This document shows, piece by piece, positions 24,701 to 37,800 of a DNA stretch of 64,000 nt. The number at the start of each line of letters is the position of its first letter. Position 1 is the first letter of the stretch. Below the pieces are notes generated by a model, which was given only the letters and a program-made list of their open reading frames with translations, ran no database searches and was not told where the DNA came from. The stretch comes from Paramacrobiotus metropolitanus (lineage: Eukaryota; Tardigrada; Eutardigrada; Parachela; Macrobiotidae): positions 310,001 through 374,000 of the forward strand of contig NW_026570340.1 in assembly GCF_019649055.1 (NCBI RefSeq), written 5' to 3'. Both the position numbers and the translations under genes were made by a program.

Positions 24701-26160
24701 CGTGTTGGTCACAAGGAGATAGCCAAAAACTGGATTGCGCTAATATAAGTGATTGCTTAAACAAATTGTTCCATGCCGTTAGCGGTGTGTATCGTGAGAT
24801 CGCCAATATTATGTCCTGATTGCATCCGCCTAGAGCAACACAAAACGCACCAGACATTCGTATCGAGCATGAGGAGATAGCCGAAATTTTTAAAGGCATC
24901 CATACACGTGGATGCAAAAAAAATTGCCATGGGCCGCTATCGGTTTGTGTTGCGACGTCGCCAATAGTGTGATTTATTCGAAGCCACCTAGAGCAACACA
25001 AAACTGCAACAAACTCTCGTGTTGGTCACAAGGAGATAGCCAAAAACCGGATTGCGCTAATATAAGTGATTGCTTAACAAATTGTTCTATGCCGTTAGCG
25101 GTGTGTATCGTGAGATCGCCAATATTATGTCCTGATTGCATCCGCCTAGAGCAACACAAAACGCACCAGACATTCGTATCGAGCATGAGGAGATAGCCGA
25201 AATTTGGTAAAGGCATCCATACACGTGGATGCAAAAAAAATTGCCATGGGCCGCTATCGGTTTGTGTTGCGACGTCGCCAATAGTGTGATTTATTCGAAG
25301 CCACCTAGAGCAACACAAAACTGCAACAAACTCTCGTGTTGGTCACAAGGAGATAGCCAAAAACTGGATTGCGCCAATATAAGTGATTGTTAAACAAATT
25401 GTTCCATGCCGTTAGCGGTGTGTATCGTGAGATCGCCAATATTATGTCCTGATTGCATCCGCTTAGAGCAACACAAAAACGCACCAGACATTCGTATCGA
25501 GCATGAGGAGATAGCCGAAATTTTTAAAGGCATCCATACACGTGGATGCAAAAAAAATTGCCATGGGCCGCTATCGGTTTGTGTTGCGACGTCGCCAATA
25601 GTGTGATTTATTCGAAGCCACCTAGAGCAACACAAAACTGCAACAAACTCTCGCGTTGGTCACAAGGAGATAGCCAAAAACTGGATTGCGCTAATATAAG
25701 TGATTGCTTAAACAAATTGTTCCATGCCGTTAGCGGTGTGTATCGTGAGATCGCCAATATTATGTCCTGATTGCATCCGCTTAGAGCAACACAAAACGCA
25801 CCAGACATTCGTATCGAGCATGAGGAGATAGCCGAAATTTGGTAAAGGCATCCATACACGTGGATGCAAAAAAAATTGCCATGGGCCGCTATCGGTTTGT
25901 GTTGCGACGTCGCCAATAGTGTGATTTATTCGAAGCCACCTAGAGCAACACAAAACTGCAACAAACTCTCGTGTTGGTCACAAGGAGATAGCCAAAAACC
26001 GGATTGCGCTAATATAAGTGATTGCTTAACAAATTGTTCTATGCCGTTAGCGGTGTGTATCGTGAGATCGCTAATATTATGTCCTGATTGCATCCGCTTA
26101 GAGCAACACAAAACGCACCAGAGATTCGTATCGAGCATGAGGAGATAGCCGAAATTTTTA
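6790..26160. repeat. Left, variant-rich zone of the array
   Basis: Units here mostly carry the junction AAATTTTGTAAAGG or AAATTTGGTAAAGG early on, with the shorter AAATTTTAAAGG appearing from about 10960. CTGG/CCGG, three forms of the GTGATTG segment and GACATTC/GAGATTC are shuffled in nearly every combination from unit to unit. TCGTGTTGG is the rule. The first two-and-a-half units have private changes (a lost TTGCC before ATGGG at 6876, and GTCTTGGG with ATCTG at 7508-7533), as expected for degenerate array edges. Confidence 0.75.
18061..18100. repeat. Satellite unit with a 17-bp deletion
   Basis: GGTCACAAG runs directly into GATTGCGC, so the 17 bases holding GAGATAGCCAAAAACTG are missing. 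Both edges begin with GA, which fits slippage or microhomology repair. Confidence 0.85.
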
Positions 26161-27300
26161 ATTGCATCCATACACGTGGATGCAAAAAAAATTGCAACGA
26201 GCAAGTGCCGTTAGCGGTGTGTATCGTGAGATCGCCAATATTATGTCCTGATTGCATAGAGCAACACAAAACGCACCAGACATTCGTATCGAGCATGAGG
26301 AGATAGCCGAAATTTTAAAGGCATCCATACACGTGGATGCAAAAATGCCATGGGCCGCTATCGGTTTGTGTTGCGACGTCGCCAATAGTGTGATTTATTC
26401 GAAGCCACCTAGAGCAACACAAAACTGCAACAAACTCTCGTGTTGGTCACAAGGAGATAGCCAAAAACTGGATTGCGCTAATATAAGTGATTGTAACAAG
26501 TTGTTCCATGCCGTTAGCGGTGTGTATCGTGAGATCGCCAATATTATGTCCTGATTGCATCCGCCTAGAGCAACACAAAACGCACCAGACATTCGTATCG
26601 AGCATGAGGAGATAGCCGAAATTTTAAAGGCATCCATACACGTGGATGCAAAAATGCCATGGGCCGCTATCGGTTTGTGTTGCGACGTCGCCAATAGTGT
26701 GATTTATTCGAAGCCACCTAGAGCAACACAAAACTGCAACAAACTCTCGTGTTGGTCACAAGGAGATAGCCAAAAACTGGATTGCGCTAATATAAGTGAT
26801 TGTAACAAAATTGTTCCATGCCGTTAGCGGTGTGTATCGTGAGATCGCCAATATTATGTCCTGATTGCATCCGCCTAGAGCAACACAAAACGCACCAGAC
26901 ATTCGTATCGAGCATGAGGAGATAGCCGAAATTTTTAAAGGCATCCATACACGTGGATGCAAAAAAAATTGCCATGGGCCGCTATCGGTTTGTGTTGCGA
27001 CGTCGCCAATAGTGTGATTTATTCGAAGCCACCTAGAGCAACACAAAACTGCAACAAACTCTCGTGTTGGTCACAAGGAGATAGCCAAAACTGGATTGCG
27101 CTAATATAAGTGATTGCTTAACAAATTGTTCCATGCCGTTAGCGGTGTGTATCGTGAGATCGCCAATATTATGTCCTGATTGCATCCGCCTAGAGCAACA
27201 CAAAACGCACCAGACATTCGTATCGAGCATGAGGAGATAGCCGAAATTTTAAAGGCATCCATACACGTGGATGCAAAAAAATGCCATGGGCCGCTATCGG
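26155..27300. repeat. Indel-rich patch with a half-length unit
   Basis: From the hairpin at 26164 to the next at 26321 is only 157 bp: monomer A is missing and the join reads TTGCAACGAGCAAGTGCCG. Nearby units have a 6-base loss (GATTGCATAGAGC at about 26253), A-tracts of only five (26341, 26648), GATTGTAACAAG or GATTGTAACAAAATTG in place of the usual segment, and CCAAAACTGG with one A fewer (27083). The density of one- and two-base indels is higher than elsewhere in the array. Confidence 0.75.
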
Positions 27301-30300
27301 TTTGTGTTGCGACGTCGCCAATAGTGTGATTTATTCGAAGCCACCTAGAGCAACACAAAACTGCAACAAACTCTCGTGTTGGTCACAAGGAGATAGCCAA
27401 AAACCGGATTGCGCTAATATAAGTGATTGTTAACAAATTGTTCTATGCCGTTAGCGGTGTGTATCGTGAGATCGCTAATATTATGTCCTGATTGCATCCG
27501 CCTAGAGCAGCACAAAACGCACCAGACATTCGTATCTAGCATGAGGAGATAGCCGAAATTTTTAAAGGCATCCATACACGTGGATGCAAAAAAAATTGCC
27601 ATGGGCCGCTATCGGTTTGTGTTGCGACGTCGCCAATAGTGTGATTTATTCGAAGCCACCTAGAGCAACACAAAACTGCAACAAACTCTCGCGTTGGTCA
27701 CAAGGAGATAGCCAAAAACTGGATTGCGCTAATATAAGTGATTGTTAAACAAATTGTTCCATGCCGTTAGCGGTGTGTATCGTGAGATCGCCAATATTAT
27801 GTCCTGATTGCATCCGCCTAGAGCAACACAAAACGCACCAGACATTCGTATCGAGCATGAGGAGATAGCCGAAATTTTTAAAGGCATCCATACACGTGGA
27901 TGCAAAAAAAATTGCCATGGGCCGCTATCGGTTTGTGTTGCGACGTCGCCAATAGTGTGATTTATTCGAAGCCACCTAGAGCAACACAAAACTGCAACAA
28001 ACTCTCGCGTTGGTCACAAGGAGATAGCCAAAAACTGGATTGCGCTAATATAAGTGATTGCTTAACAAGTTGTTCTATGCCGTTAGCGGTGTGTATCGTG
28101 AGATCGCCAATATTATGTCCTGATTGCATCCGCCTAGAGCAACACAAAAACGCACCAGACATTCGTATCGAGCATGAGGAGATAGCCGAAATTTTTTTGG
28201 CATCCATACACGTGGATGCAAAAAAAATTGCCATGGGCCGCTATCGGTTTGTGTTGCGACGTCGCCAATAGTGTGATTTATTCGAAGCCACCTAGAGCAA
28301 CACAAAACTGCAACAAACTCTCGCGTTGGTCACAAGGAGATAGCCAAAAACTGGATTGCGCTAATATAAGTGATTGCTTAACAAATTGTTCTATGCCGTT
28401 AGCGGTGTGTATCGTGAGATCGCCAATATTATGTCCTGATTGCATCCGCCTAGAGCAACACAAAACGCACCAGACATTCGTATCGAGCATGAGGAGATAG
28501 CCGAAATTTTTAAAGGCATCCATACACGTGGATGCAAAAAAATTGCCATGGGCCGCTATCGGTTTGTGTTGCGACGTCGCCAATAGTGTGATTTATTCGA
28601 AGCCACCTAGAGCAACACAAAACTGCAACAAACTCTCGCGTTGGTCACAAGGAGATAGCCAAAAACTGGATTGCGCTAATATAAGTGATTGCTTAACAAG
28701 TTGTTCTATGCCGTTAGCGGTGTGTATCGTGAGATCGCCAATATTATGTCCTGATTGCATCCGCCTAGAGCAACACAAAAACGCACCAGACATTCGTATC
28801 GAGCATGAGGAGATAGCCGAAATTTTTAAAGGCATCCATACACGTGGATGCAAAAAAAATTGCCATGGGCCGCTATCGGTTTGTGTTGCGACGTCGCCAA
28901 TAGTGTGATTTATTCGAAGCCACCTAGAGCAACACAAAACTGCAACAAACTCTCGTGTTGGTCACAAGGAGATAGCCAAAAACTGGATTGCGCTAATATA
29001 AGTGATTGTAACAAATTGTTCCATGCCGTTAGCGGTGTGTATCGTGAGATCGCCAATATTATGTCCTGATTGCATCCGCCTAGAGCAACACAAAAACGCA
29101 CCAGACATTCGTATCGAGCATGAGGAGATAGCCGAAATTTTAAAGGCATCCATACACGTGGATGCAAAAAAATTGCCATGGGCCGCTATCGGTTTGTGTT
29201 GCGACGTCGCCAATAGTGTGATTTATTCGAAGCCACCTAGAGCAACACAAAACTGCAACAAACTCTCGCGTTGGTCACAAGGAGATAGCCAAAAACTGGA
29301 TTGCGCTAATATAAGTGATTGCTTAACAAGTTGTTCTATGCCGTTAGCGGTGTGTATCGTGAGATCGCCAATATTATGTCCTGATTGCATCCGCTTAGAG
29401 CAACACAAAAACGCACCAGACATTCGTATCGAGCATGAGGAGATAGCCGAAATTTTTAAAGGCATCCATACACGTGGATGCAAAAAAAATTGCCATGGGC
29501 CGCTATCGGTTTGTGTTGCGACGTCGCCAATAGTGTGATTTATTCGAAGCCACCTAGAGCAACACAAAACTGCAACAAACTCTCGTGTTGGTCACAAGGA
29601 GATAGCCAAAAACTGGATTGCGCTAATATAAGTGATTGCTTAACAAATTGTTCTATGCCGTTAGCGGTGTGTATCGTGAGATCGCCAATATTATGTCCTG
29701 ATTGCATCCGCCTAGAGCAACACAAAACGCACCAGACATTCGTATCGAGCATGAGGAGATAGCCGAAATTTTTAAAGGCATCCATACACGTGGATGCAAA
29801 AAAAATTGCCATGGGCCGCTATCGGTTTGTGTTGCGACGTCGCCAATAGTGTGATTTATTCGAAGCCACCTAGAGCAACACAAAACTGCAACAAACTCTC
29901 GCGTTGGTCACAAGGAGATAGCCAAAAACTGGATTGCGCCAATATAAGTGATTGTTAAACAAATTGTTCTATGCCGTTAGCGGTGTGTATCGTGAGATCG
30001 CCAATATTATGTCCTGATTGCATCCGCCTAGAGCAACACAAAACGCACCAGACATTCGTATCGAGCATGAGGAGATAGCCGAAATTTTTAAAGGCATCCA
30101 TACACGTGGATGCAAAAAAATTGCCATGGGCCGCTATCGGTTTGTGTTGCGACGTCGCCAATAGTGTGATTTATTCGAAGCCACCTAGAGCAACACAAAA
30201 CTGCAACAAACTCTCGTGTTGGTCACAAGGAGATAGCCAAAAACTGGATTGCGCTAATATAAGTGATTGCTTAAACAAATTGTTCCATGCCGTTAGCGGT

Positions 30301-33235
30301 GTGTATCGTGAGATCGCCAATATTATGTCCTGATTGCATCCGCCTAGAGCAACACAAAACGCACCAGACATTCGTATCGAGCATGAGGAGATAGCCGAAA
30401 TTTTTAAAGGCATCCATACACGTGGATGCAAAAAAAATTGCCATGGGCCGCTATCGGTTTGTGTTGCGACGTCGCCAATAGTGTGATTTATTCGAAGCCA
30501 CCTAGAGCAACACAAAACTGCAACAAACTCTCGTGTTGGTCACAAGGAGATAGCCAAAAACTGGATTGCGCTAATATAAGTGATTGCTTAACAAATTGTT
30601 CTATGCCGTTAGCGGTGTGTATCGTGAGATCGCCAATATTATGTCCTGATTGCATCCGCTTAGAGCAACACAAAACGCACCAGACATTCGTATCGAGCAT
30701 GAGGAGATAGCCGAAATTTTTAAAGGCATCCATACACGTGGATGCAAAAAAATTGCCATGGGCCGCTATCGGTTTGTGTTGCGACGTCGCCAATAGTGTG
30801 ATTTATTCGAAGCCACCTAGAGCAACACAAAACTGCAACAAACTCTCGTGTTGGTCACAAGGAGATAGCCAAAAACTGGATTGCGCTAATATAAGTGATT
30901 GCTTAACAAATTGTTCTATGCCGTTAGCGGTGTGTATCGTGAGATCGCCAATATTATGTCCTGATTGCATCCGCCTAGAGCAACACAAAACGCACCAGAC
31001 ATTCGTATCGAGCATGAGGAGATAGCCGAAATTTTAAAGGCATCCATACACGTGGATGCAAAAAAATTGCCATGGGCCGCTATCGGTTTGTGTTGCGACG
31101 TCGCCAATAGTGTGATTTATTCGAAGCCACCTAGAGCAACACAAAACTGCAACAAACTCTCGTGTTGGTCACAAGGAGATAGCCAAAAACTGGATTGCGC
31201 TAATATAAGTGATTGTTAAACAAATTGTTCCATGCCGTTAGCGGTGTGTATCGTGAGATCGCCAATATTATGTCCTGATTGCATCCGCCTAGAGCAACAC
31301 AAAAACGCACCAGACATTCGTATCGAGCATGAGGAGATAGCCGAAATTTTAAAGGCATCCATACACGTGGATGCAAAAAAAATTGCCATGGGCCGCTATC
31401 GGTTTGTGTTGCGACGTCGCCAATAGTGTGATTTATTCGAAGCCACCTAGAGCAACACAAAACTGCAACAAACTCTCGTGTTGGTCACAAGGAGATAGCC
31501 AAAAACTGGATTGCGCTAATATAAGTGATTGCTTAACAAATTGTTCTATGCCGTTAGCGGTGTGTATCGTGAGATCGCCAATATTATGTCCTGATTGCAT
31601 CCGCCTAGAGCAACACAAAACGCACCAGACATTCGTATCGAGCATGAGGAGATAGCCGAAATTTTAAAGGCATCCATACACGTGGATGCAAAAAAATAGT
31701 GCCATGGGCCGCTATCGGTTTGTGTTGCGACGTCGCCAATAGTGTGATTTATTCGAAGCCACCTAGAGCAACACAAAACTGCAACAAACTCTCGCGTTGG
31801 TCACAAGGAGATAGCCAAAAACTGGATTGCGCTAATATAAGTGATTGCTTAAACAAATTGTTCCATGCCGTTAGCGGTGTGTATCGTGAGATCGCCAATA
31901 TTATGTCCTGATTGCATCCGCCTAGAGCAACACAAAACGCACCAGACATTCGTATCGAGCATGAGGAGATAGCCGAAATTTTTAAAGGCATCCATACACG
32001 TGGATGCAAAAAAAATTGCCATGAGCCGCTATCGGTTTGTGTTGCGACGTCGCAAATAGTGTGATTTATTCGAAGCCACCTAGAGCAACACAAAACTGCA
32101 ACAAACTCTCGTGTTGGTCACAAGGAGATAGCCAAAAACTGGATTGCGCTAATATAAGTGATTGTTAAACAAATTGTTCCATGCCGTTAGCGGTGTGTAT
32201 CGTGAGATCGCCAATATTATGTCCTGATTGCATCCGCCTAGAGCAACACAAAACGCACCAGACATTCGTATCGAGCATGAGGAGATAGCCGAAATTTTAA
32301 AGGCATCCATACACGTGGATGCAAAAAAAATTGCCATGGGCCGCTATCGGTTTGTGTTGCGACGTCGCCAATAGTGTGATTTATTCGAAGCCACCTAGAG
32401 CAACACAAAACTGCAACAAACTCTCGTGTTGGTCACAAGGAGATAGCCAAAAAACTGGATTGCGCTAATATAAGTGATTGCTTAACAAATTGTTCCATGC
32501 CGTTAGCGGTGTGTATCGTGAGATCGCCAATATTATGTCCTGATTGCATCCGCTTAGAGCAACACAAAAACGCACCAGACATTCGTATCGAGCATGAGGA
32601 GATAGCCGAAATTTTAAAGGCATCCATACACGTGGATGCAAAAAAAATTGCCATGGGCCGCTATCGGTTTGTGTTGCGACGTCGCCAATAGTGTGATTTA
32701 TTCGAAGCCACCTAGAGCAACACAAAACTGCAACAAACTCTCGCGTTGGTCACAAGGAGATAGCCAAAAACTGGATTGCGCTAATATAAGTGATTGCTTA
32801 ACAAATTGTTCTATGCCGTTAGCGGTGTGTATCGTGAGATCGCCAATATTATGTCCTGATTGCATCCGCCTAGAGCAACACAAAACGCACCAGACATTCG
32901 TATCGAGCATGAGGAGATAGCCGAAATTTTTAAAGGCATCCATACACGTGGATGCAAAAAAAATTGCCATGGGCCGCTATCGGTTTGTGTTGCGACGTCG
33001 CCAATAGTGTGATTTATCTGAAGCCACCTAGAGCAACACAAAACTGCAACAAACTCTCGTGTTGGTCACAAGGAGATAGCCAAAAACTGGATTGCGCTAA
33101 TATAAGTGATTGTTAACAAATTGTTCTATGCCGTTAGCGGTGTGTATCGTGAGATCGCCAATATTATGTCCTGATTGCATCCGCCTAGAGCAACACAAAA
33201 CGCACCAGACATTCGTATCGAGCATGAGGAGATAG

Positions 33236-33290
33236 CCGAAATTTGTCCATGTGGATGCACCAATCGGTGACGAATAGCCACAAAACTGCA
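33236..33290. repeat. Satellite unit with several internal deletions
   Basis: The segment from the hairpin to monomer A is reduced to a mosaic of short pieces. GTCCATGTGGATGCACC is followed by ATCGGT, GACG, AATAG and CCAC, then the normal CAAAACTGC. The pieces occur in the normal order, so several separate short losses in one unit explain it better than foreign DNA. Confidence 0.7.
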
Positions 33291-33819
33291 ACAAACTCTC
33301 GTGTTGGTCACAAGGAGATAGCCAAAAACTGGATTGCGCTAATATAAGTGATTGCTTAACAAGTTGTTCCATGCCGTTAGCGGTGTGTATCGTGAGATCG
33401 CCAATATTATGTCCTGATTGCATCCGCCTAGAGCAACACAAAAACGCACCAGACATTCGTATCGAGCATGAGGAGATAGCCGAAATTTTAAAGGCATCCA
33501 TACACGTGGATGCAAAAAAAATTGCCATGGGCCGCTATCGGTTTGTGTTGCGACGTCGCCAATAGTGTGATTTATTCGAAGCCACCTAGAGCAACACAAA
33601 ACTGCAACAAACTCTCGTGTTGGTCACAAGGAGATAGCCAAAAACTGGATTGCGCTAATATAAGTGATTGCTTAAACAAATTGTTCCATGCCGTTAGCGG
33701 TGTGTATCGTGAGATCGCCAATATTATGTCCTGATTGCATCCGCCTAGAGCAACACAAAAACGCACCAGACATTCGTATCGAGCATGAGGAGATAGCCGA
33801 AATTTTTAAAGGCATCCAT

Positions 33820-33840
33820 ACACGTGGATGTTGCGACGTC
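33820..33840. repeat. Satellite unit with a 35-bp deletion
   Basis: CACGTGGATG continues directly as TTGCGACGTCGCC. The A-tract and the start of monomer A, about 35 bases, are gone, with TG at both breakpoints. The right arm of the hairpin is therefore cut short by one base. Confidence 0.85.
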
Positions 33841-34899
33841 GCCAATAGTGTGATTTATTCGAAGCCACCTAGAGCAACACAAAACTGCAACAAACTCTCG
33901 TGTTGGTCACAAGGAGATAGCCAAAAACTGGATTGCGCCAATATAAGTGATTGTTAAACAAATTGTTCCATGCCGTTAGCGGTGTGTATCGTGAGATCGC
34001 CAATATTATGTCCTGATTGCATCCGCCTAGAGCAACACAAAAACGCACCAGACATTCGTATCGAGCATGAGGAGATAGCCGAAATTTGGTAAAGGCATCC
34101 ATACACGTGGATGCAAAAAAAATTGCCATGGGCCGCTATCGGTTTGTGTTGCGACGTCGCCAATAGTGTGATTTATTCGAAGCCACCTAGAGCAACACAA
34201 AACTGCAACAAACTCTCGTGTTGGTCACAAGGAGATAGCCAAAAACCGGATTGCGCTAATATAAGTGATTGCTTAACAAATTGTTCTATGCCGTTAGCGG
34301 TGTGTATCGTGAGATCGCCAATATTATGTCCTGATTGCATCCGCCTAGAGCAACACAAAAACGCACCAGACATTCGTATCGAGCATGAGGAGATAGCCGA
34401 AATTTGGTAAAGGCATCCATACACGTGGATGCAAAAAAAATTGCCATGGGCCGCTATCGGTTTGTGTTGCGACGTCGCCAATAGTGTGATTTATTCGAAG
34501 CCACCTAGAGCAACACAAAACTGCAACAAACTCTCGTGTTGGTCACAAGGAGATAGCCAAAAACTGGATTGCGCTAATATAAGTGATTGCTTAAACAAAT
34601 TGTTCCATGCCGTTAGCGGTGTGTATCGTGAGATCGCCAATATTATGTCCTGATTGCATCCGCCTAGAGCAACACAAAAACGCACCAGACATTCGTATCG
34701 AGCATGAGGAGATAGCCGAAATTTTTAAAGGCATCCATACACGTGGATGCAAAAAAAATTGCCATGGGCCGCTATCGGTTTGTGTTGCGACGTCGCCAAT
34801 AGTGTGATTTATTCGAAGCCACCTAGAGCAACACAAAACTGCAACAAACTCTCGTGTTGGTCACAAGGAGATAGCCAAAAACTGGATTGCGCTAATATA

Positions 34900-37800
34900 A
34901 GTGATTGCTTAAACAAATTGTTCCATGCCGTTAGCGGTGTGTATCGTGAGATCGCCAATATTATGTCCTGATTGCATCCGCCTAGAGCAACACAAAAACG
35001 CACCAGACATTCGTATCGAGCATGAGGAGATAGCCGAAATTTTAAAGGCATCCATACACGTGGATGCAAAAAAAATTACCATGGGCCGCTATCGGTTTGT
35101 GTTGCGACGTCGCCAATAGTGTGATTTATTCGAAGCCACCTAGAGCAACACAAAACTGCAACAAACTCTCGTGTTGGTCACAAGGAGATAGCCAAAAACT
35201 GGATTGCGCTAATATAAGTGATTGCTTAACAAATTGTTCCATGCCGTTAGCGGTGTGTATCGTGAGATCGCCAATATTATGTCCTGATTGCATCCGCCTA
35301 GAGCAACACAAAAACGCACCAGACATTCGTATCGAGCATGAGGAGATAGCCGAAATTTTAAAGGCATCCATACACGTGGATGCAAAAAAAATGCCATGGG
35401 CCGCTATCGGTTTGTGTTGCGACGTCGCCAATAGTGTGATTTATTCGAAGCCACCTAGAGCAACACAAAACTGCAACAAACTCTCGTGTTGGTCACAAGG
35501 AGATAGCCAAAAACTGGATTGCGCTAATATAAGTGATTGCTTAACAAATTGTTCTATGCCGTTAGCGGTGTGTATCGTGAGATCGCCAATATTATGTCCT
35601 GATTGCATCCGCCTAGAGCAACACAAAAACGCACCAGACATTCGTATCGAGCATGAGGAGATAGCCGAAATTTTAAAGGCATCCATACACGTGGATGCAA
35701 AAAAAATGCCATGGGCCGCTATCGGTTTGTGTTGCGACGTCGCCAATAGTGTGATTTATTCGAAGCCACCTAGAGCAACACAAAACTGCAACAAACTCTC
35801 GTGTTGGTCACAAGGAGATAGCCAAAAACTGGATTGCGCTAATATAAGTGATTGCTTAACAAATTGTTCTATGCCGTTAGCGGTGTGTATCGTGAGATCG
35901 CCAATATTATGTCCTGATTGCATCCGCCTAGAGCAACACAAAAACGCACCAGACATTCGTATCGAGCATGAGGAGATAGCCGAAATTTTAAAGGCATCCA
36001 TACACGTGGATGCAAAAAAAATGCCATGGGCCGCTATCGGTTTGTGTTGCGACGTCGCCAATAGTGTGATTTATTCGAAGCCACCTAGAGCAACACAAAA
36101 CTGCAACAAACTCTCGTGTTGGTCACAAGGAGATAGCCAAAAACTGGATTGCGCTAATATAAGTGATTGCTTAAACAAATTGTTCCATGCCGTTAGCGGT
36201 GTGTATCGTGAGATCGCCAATATTATGTCCTGATTGCATCCGCCTAGAGCAACACAAAAACGCACCAGACATTCGTATCGAGCATGAGGAGATAGCCGAA
36301 ATTTTAAAGGCATCCATACACGTGGATGCAAAAAAAATTACCATGGGCCGCTATCGGTTTGTGTTGCGACGTCGCCAATAGTGTGATTTATTCGAAGCCA
36401 CCTAGAGCAACACAAAACTGCAACAAACTCTCGTGTTGGTCACAAGGAGATAGCCAAAAACTGGATTGCGCTAATATAAGTGATTGCTTAAACAAATTGT
36501 TCTATGCCGTTAGCGGTGTGTATCGTGAGATCGCCAATATTATGTCCTGATTGCATCCGCCTAGAGCAACACAAAAACGCACCAGACATTCGTATCGAGC
36601 ATGAGGAGATAGCCGAAATTTTAAAGGCATCCATACACGTGGATGCAGAAAAAAATTACCATGGGCCGCTATCGGTTTGTGTTGCGACGTCGCCAATAGT
36701 GTGATTTATTCGAAGCCACCTAGAGCAACACAAAACTGCAACAAACTCTCGTGTTGGTCACAAGGAGATAGCCAAAAACTGGATTGCGCTAATATAAGTG
36801 ATTGCTTAAACAAATTGTTCCATGCCGTTAGCGGTGTGTATCGTGAGATCGCCAATATTATGTCCTGATTGCATCCGCCTAGAGCAACACAAAAACGCAC
36901 CAGACATTCGTATCGAGCATGAGGAGATAGCCGAAATTTTGGTAAAGGCATCCATACACGTGGATGCAAAAAAAATGCCATGGGCCGCTATCGGTTTGTG
37001 TTGCGACGTCGCCAATAGTGTGATTTATTCGAAGCCACCTAGAGCAACACAAAACTGCAACAAACTCTCGTGTTGGTCACAAGGAGATAGCCAAAAACTG
37101 GATTGCGCTAATATAAGTGATTGCTTAAACAAATTGTTCCATGCCGTTAGCGGTGTGTATCGTGAGATCGCCAATATTATGTCCTGATTGCATCCGCCTA
37201 GAGCAACACAAAAACGCACCAGACATTCGTTTCTAGCATGAGGAGATAGCCGAAATTTTTAAAGGCATCCATACACGTGGATGCAAAAAAAATTGCCATG
37301 GGCCGCTATCGGTTTGTGTTGCGACGTCGCCAATAGTGTGATTTATTCGAAGCCACCTAGAGCAACACAAAACTGCAACAAACTCTCGTGTTGGTCACAA
37401 GGAGATAGCCAAAAACTGGATTGCACTAATATAAGTGTTTGCTTAACAGGTTGTTCCATGCCGTTAGCGGTGTGTATCGTGAGATCGCCAATATTATGTC
37501 CTGATTGCATCCGCCTAGAGCAACACAAAAACGCACCAGACATTCGTTTCTAGCATGAGGAGATAGCCGAAATTTTAAAGGCATCCATACACGTGGATGC
37601 AAAAAAAATGCCATGGGCCGCTATCGGTTTGTGTTGCGACGTCGCCAATAGTGTGATTTATTCGAAGCCACCTAGAGCAACACAAAACTGCAACAAACTC
37701 TCGTGTTGGTCACAAGGAGATAGCCAAAAACTGGATTGCGCTAATATAAGTGATTGCTTAAACAAATTGTTCCATGCCGTTAGCGGTGTGTATCGTGAGA

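Noticed and set aside
33240-33285. Foreign DNA insertion in the array
   Set aside because: All short pieces can be placed in order within the normal unit, so multiple deletions explain it.
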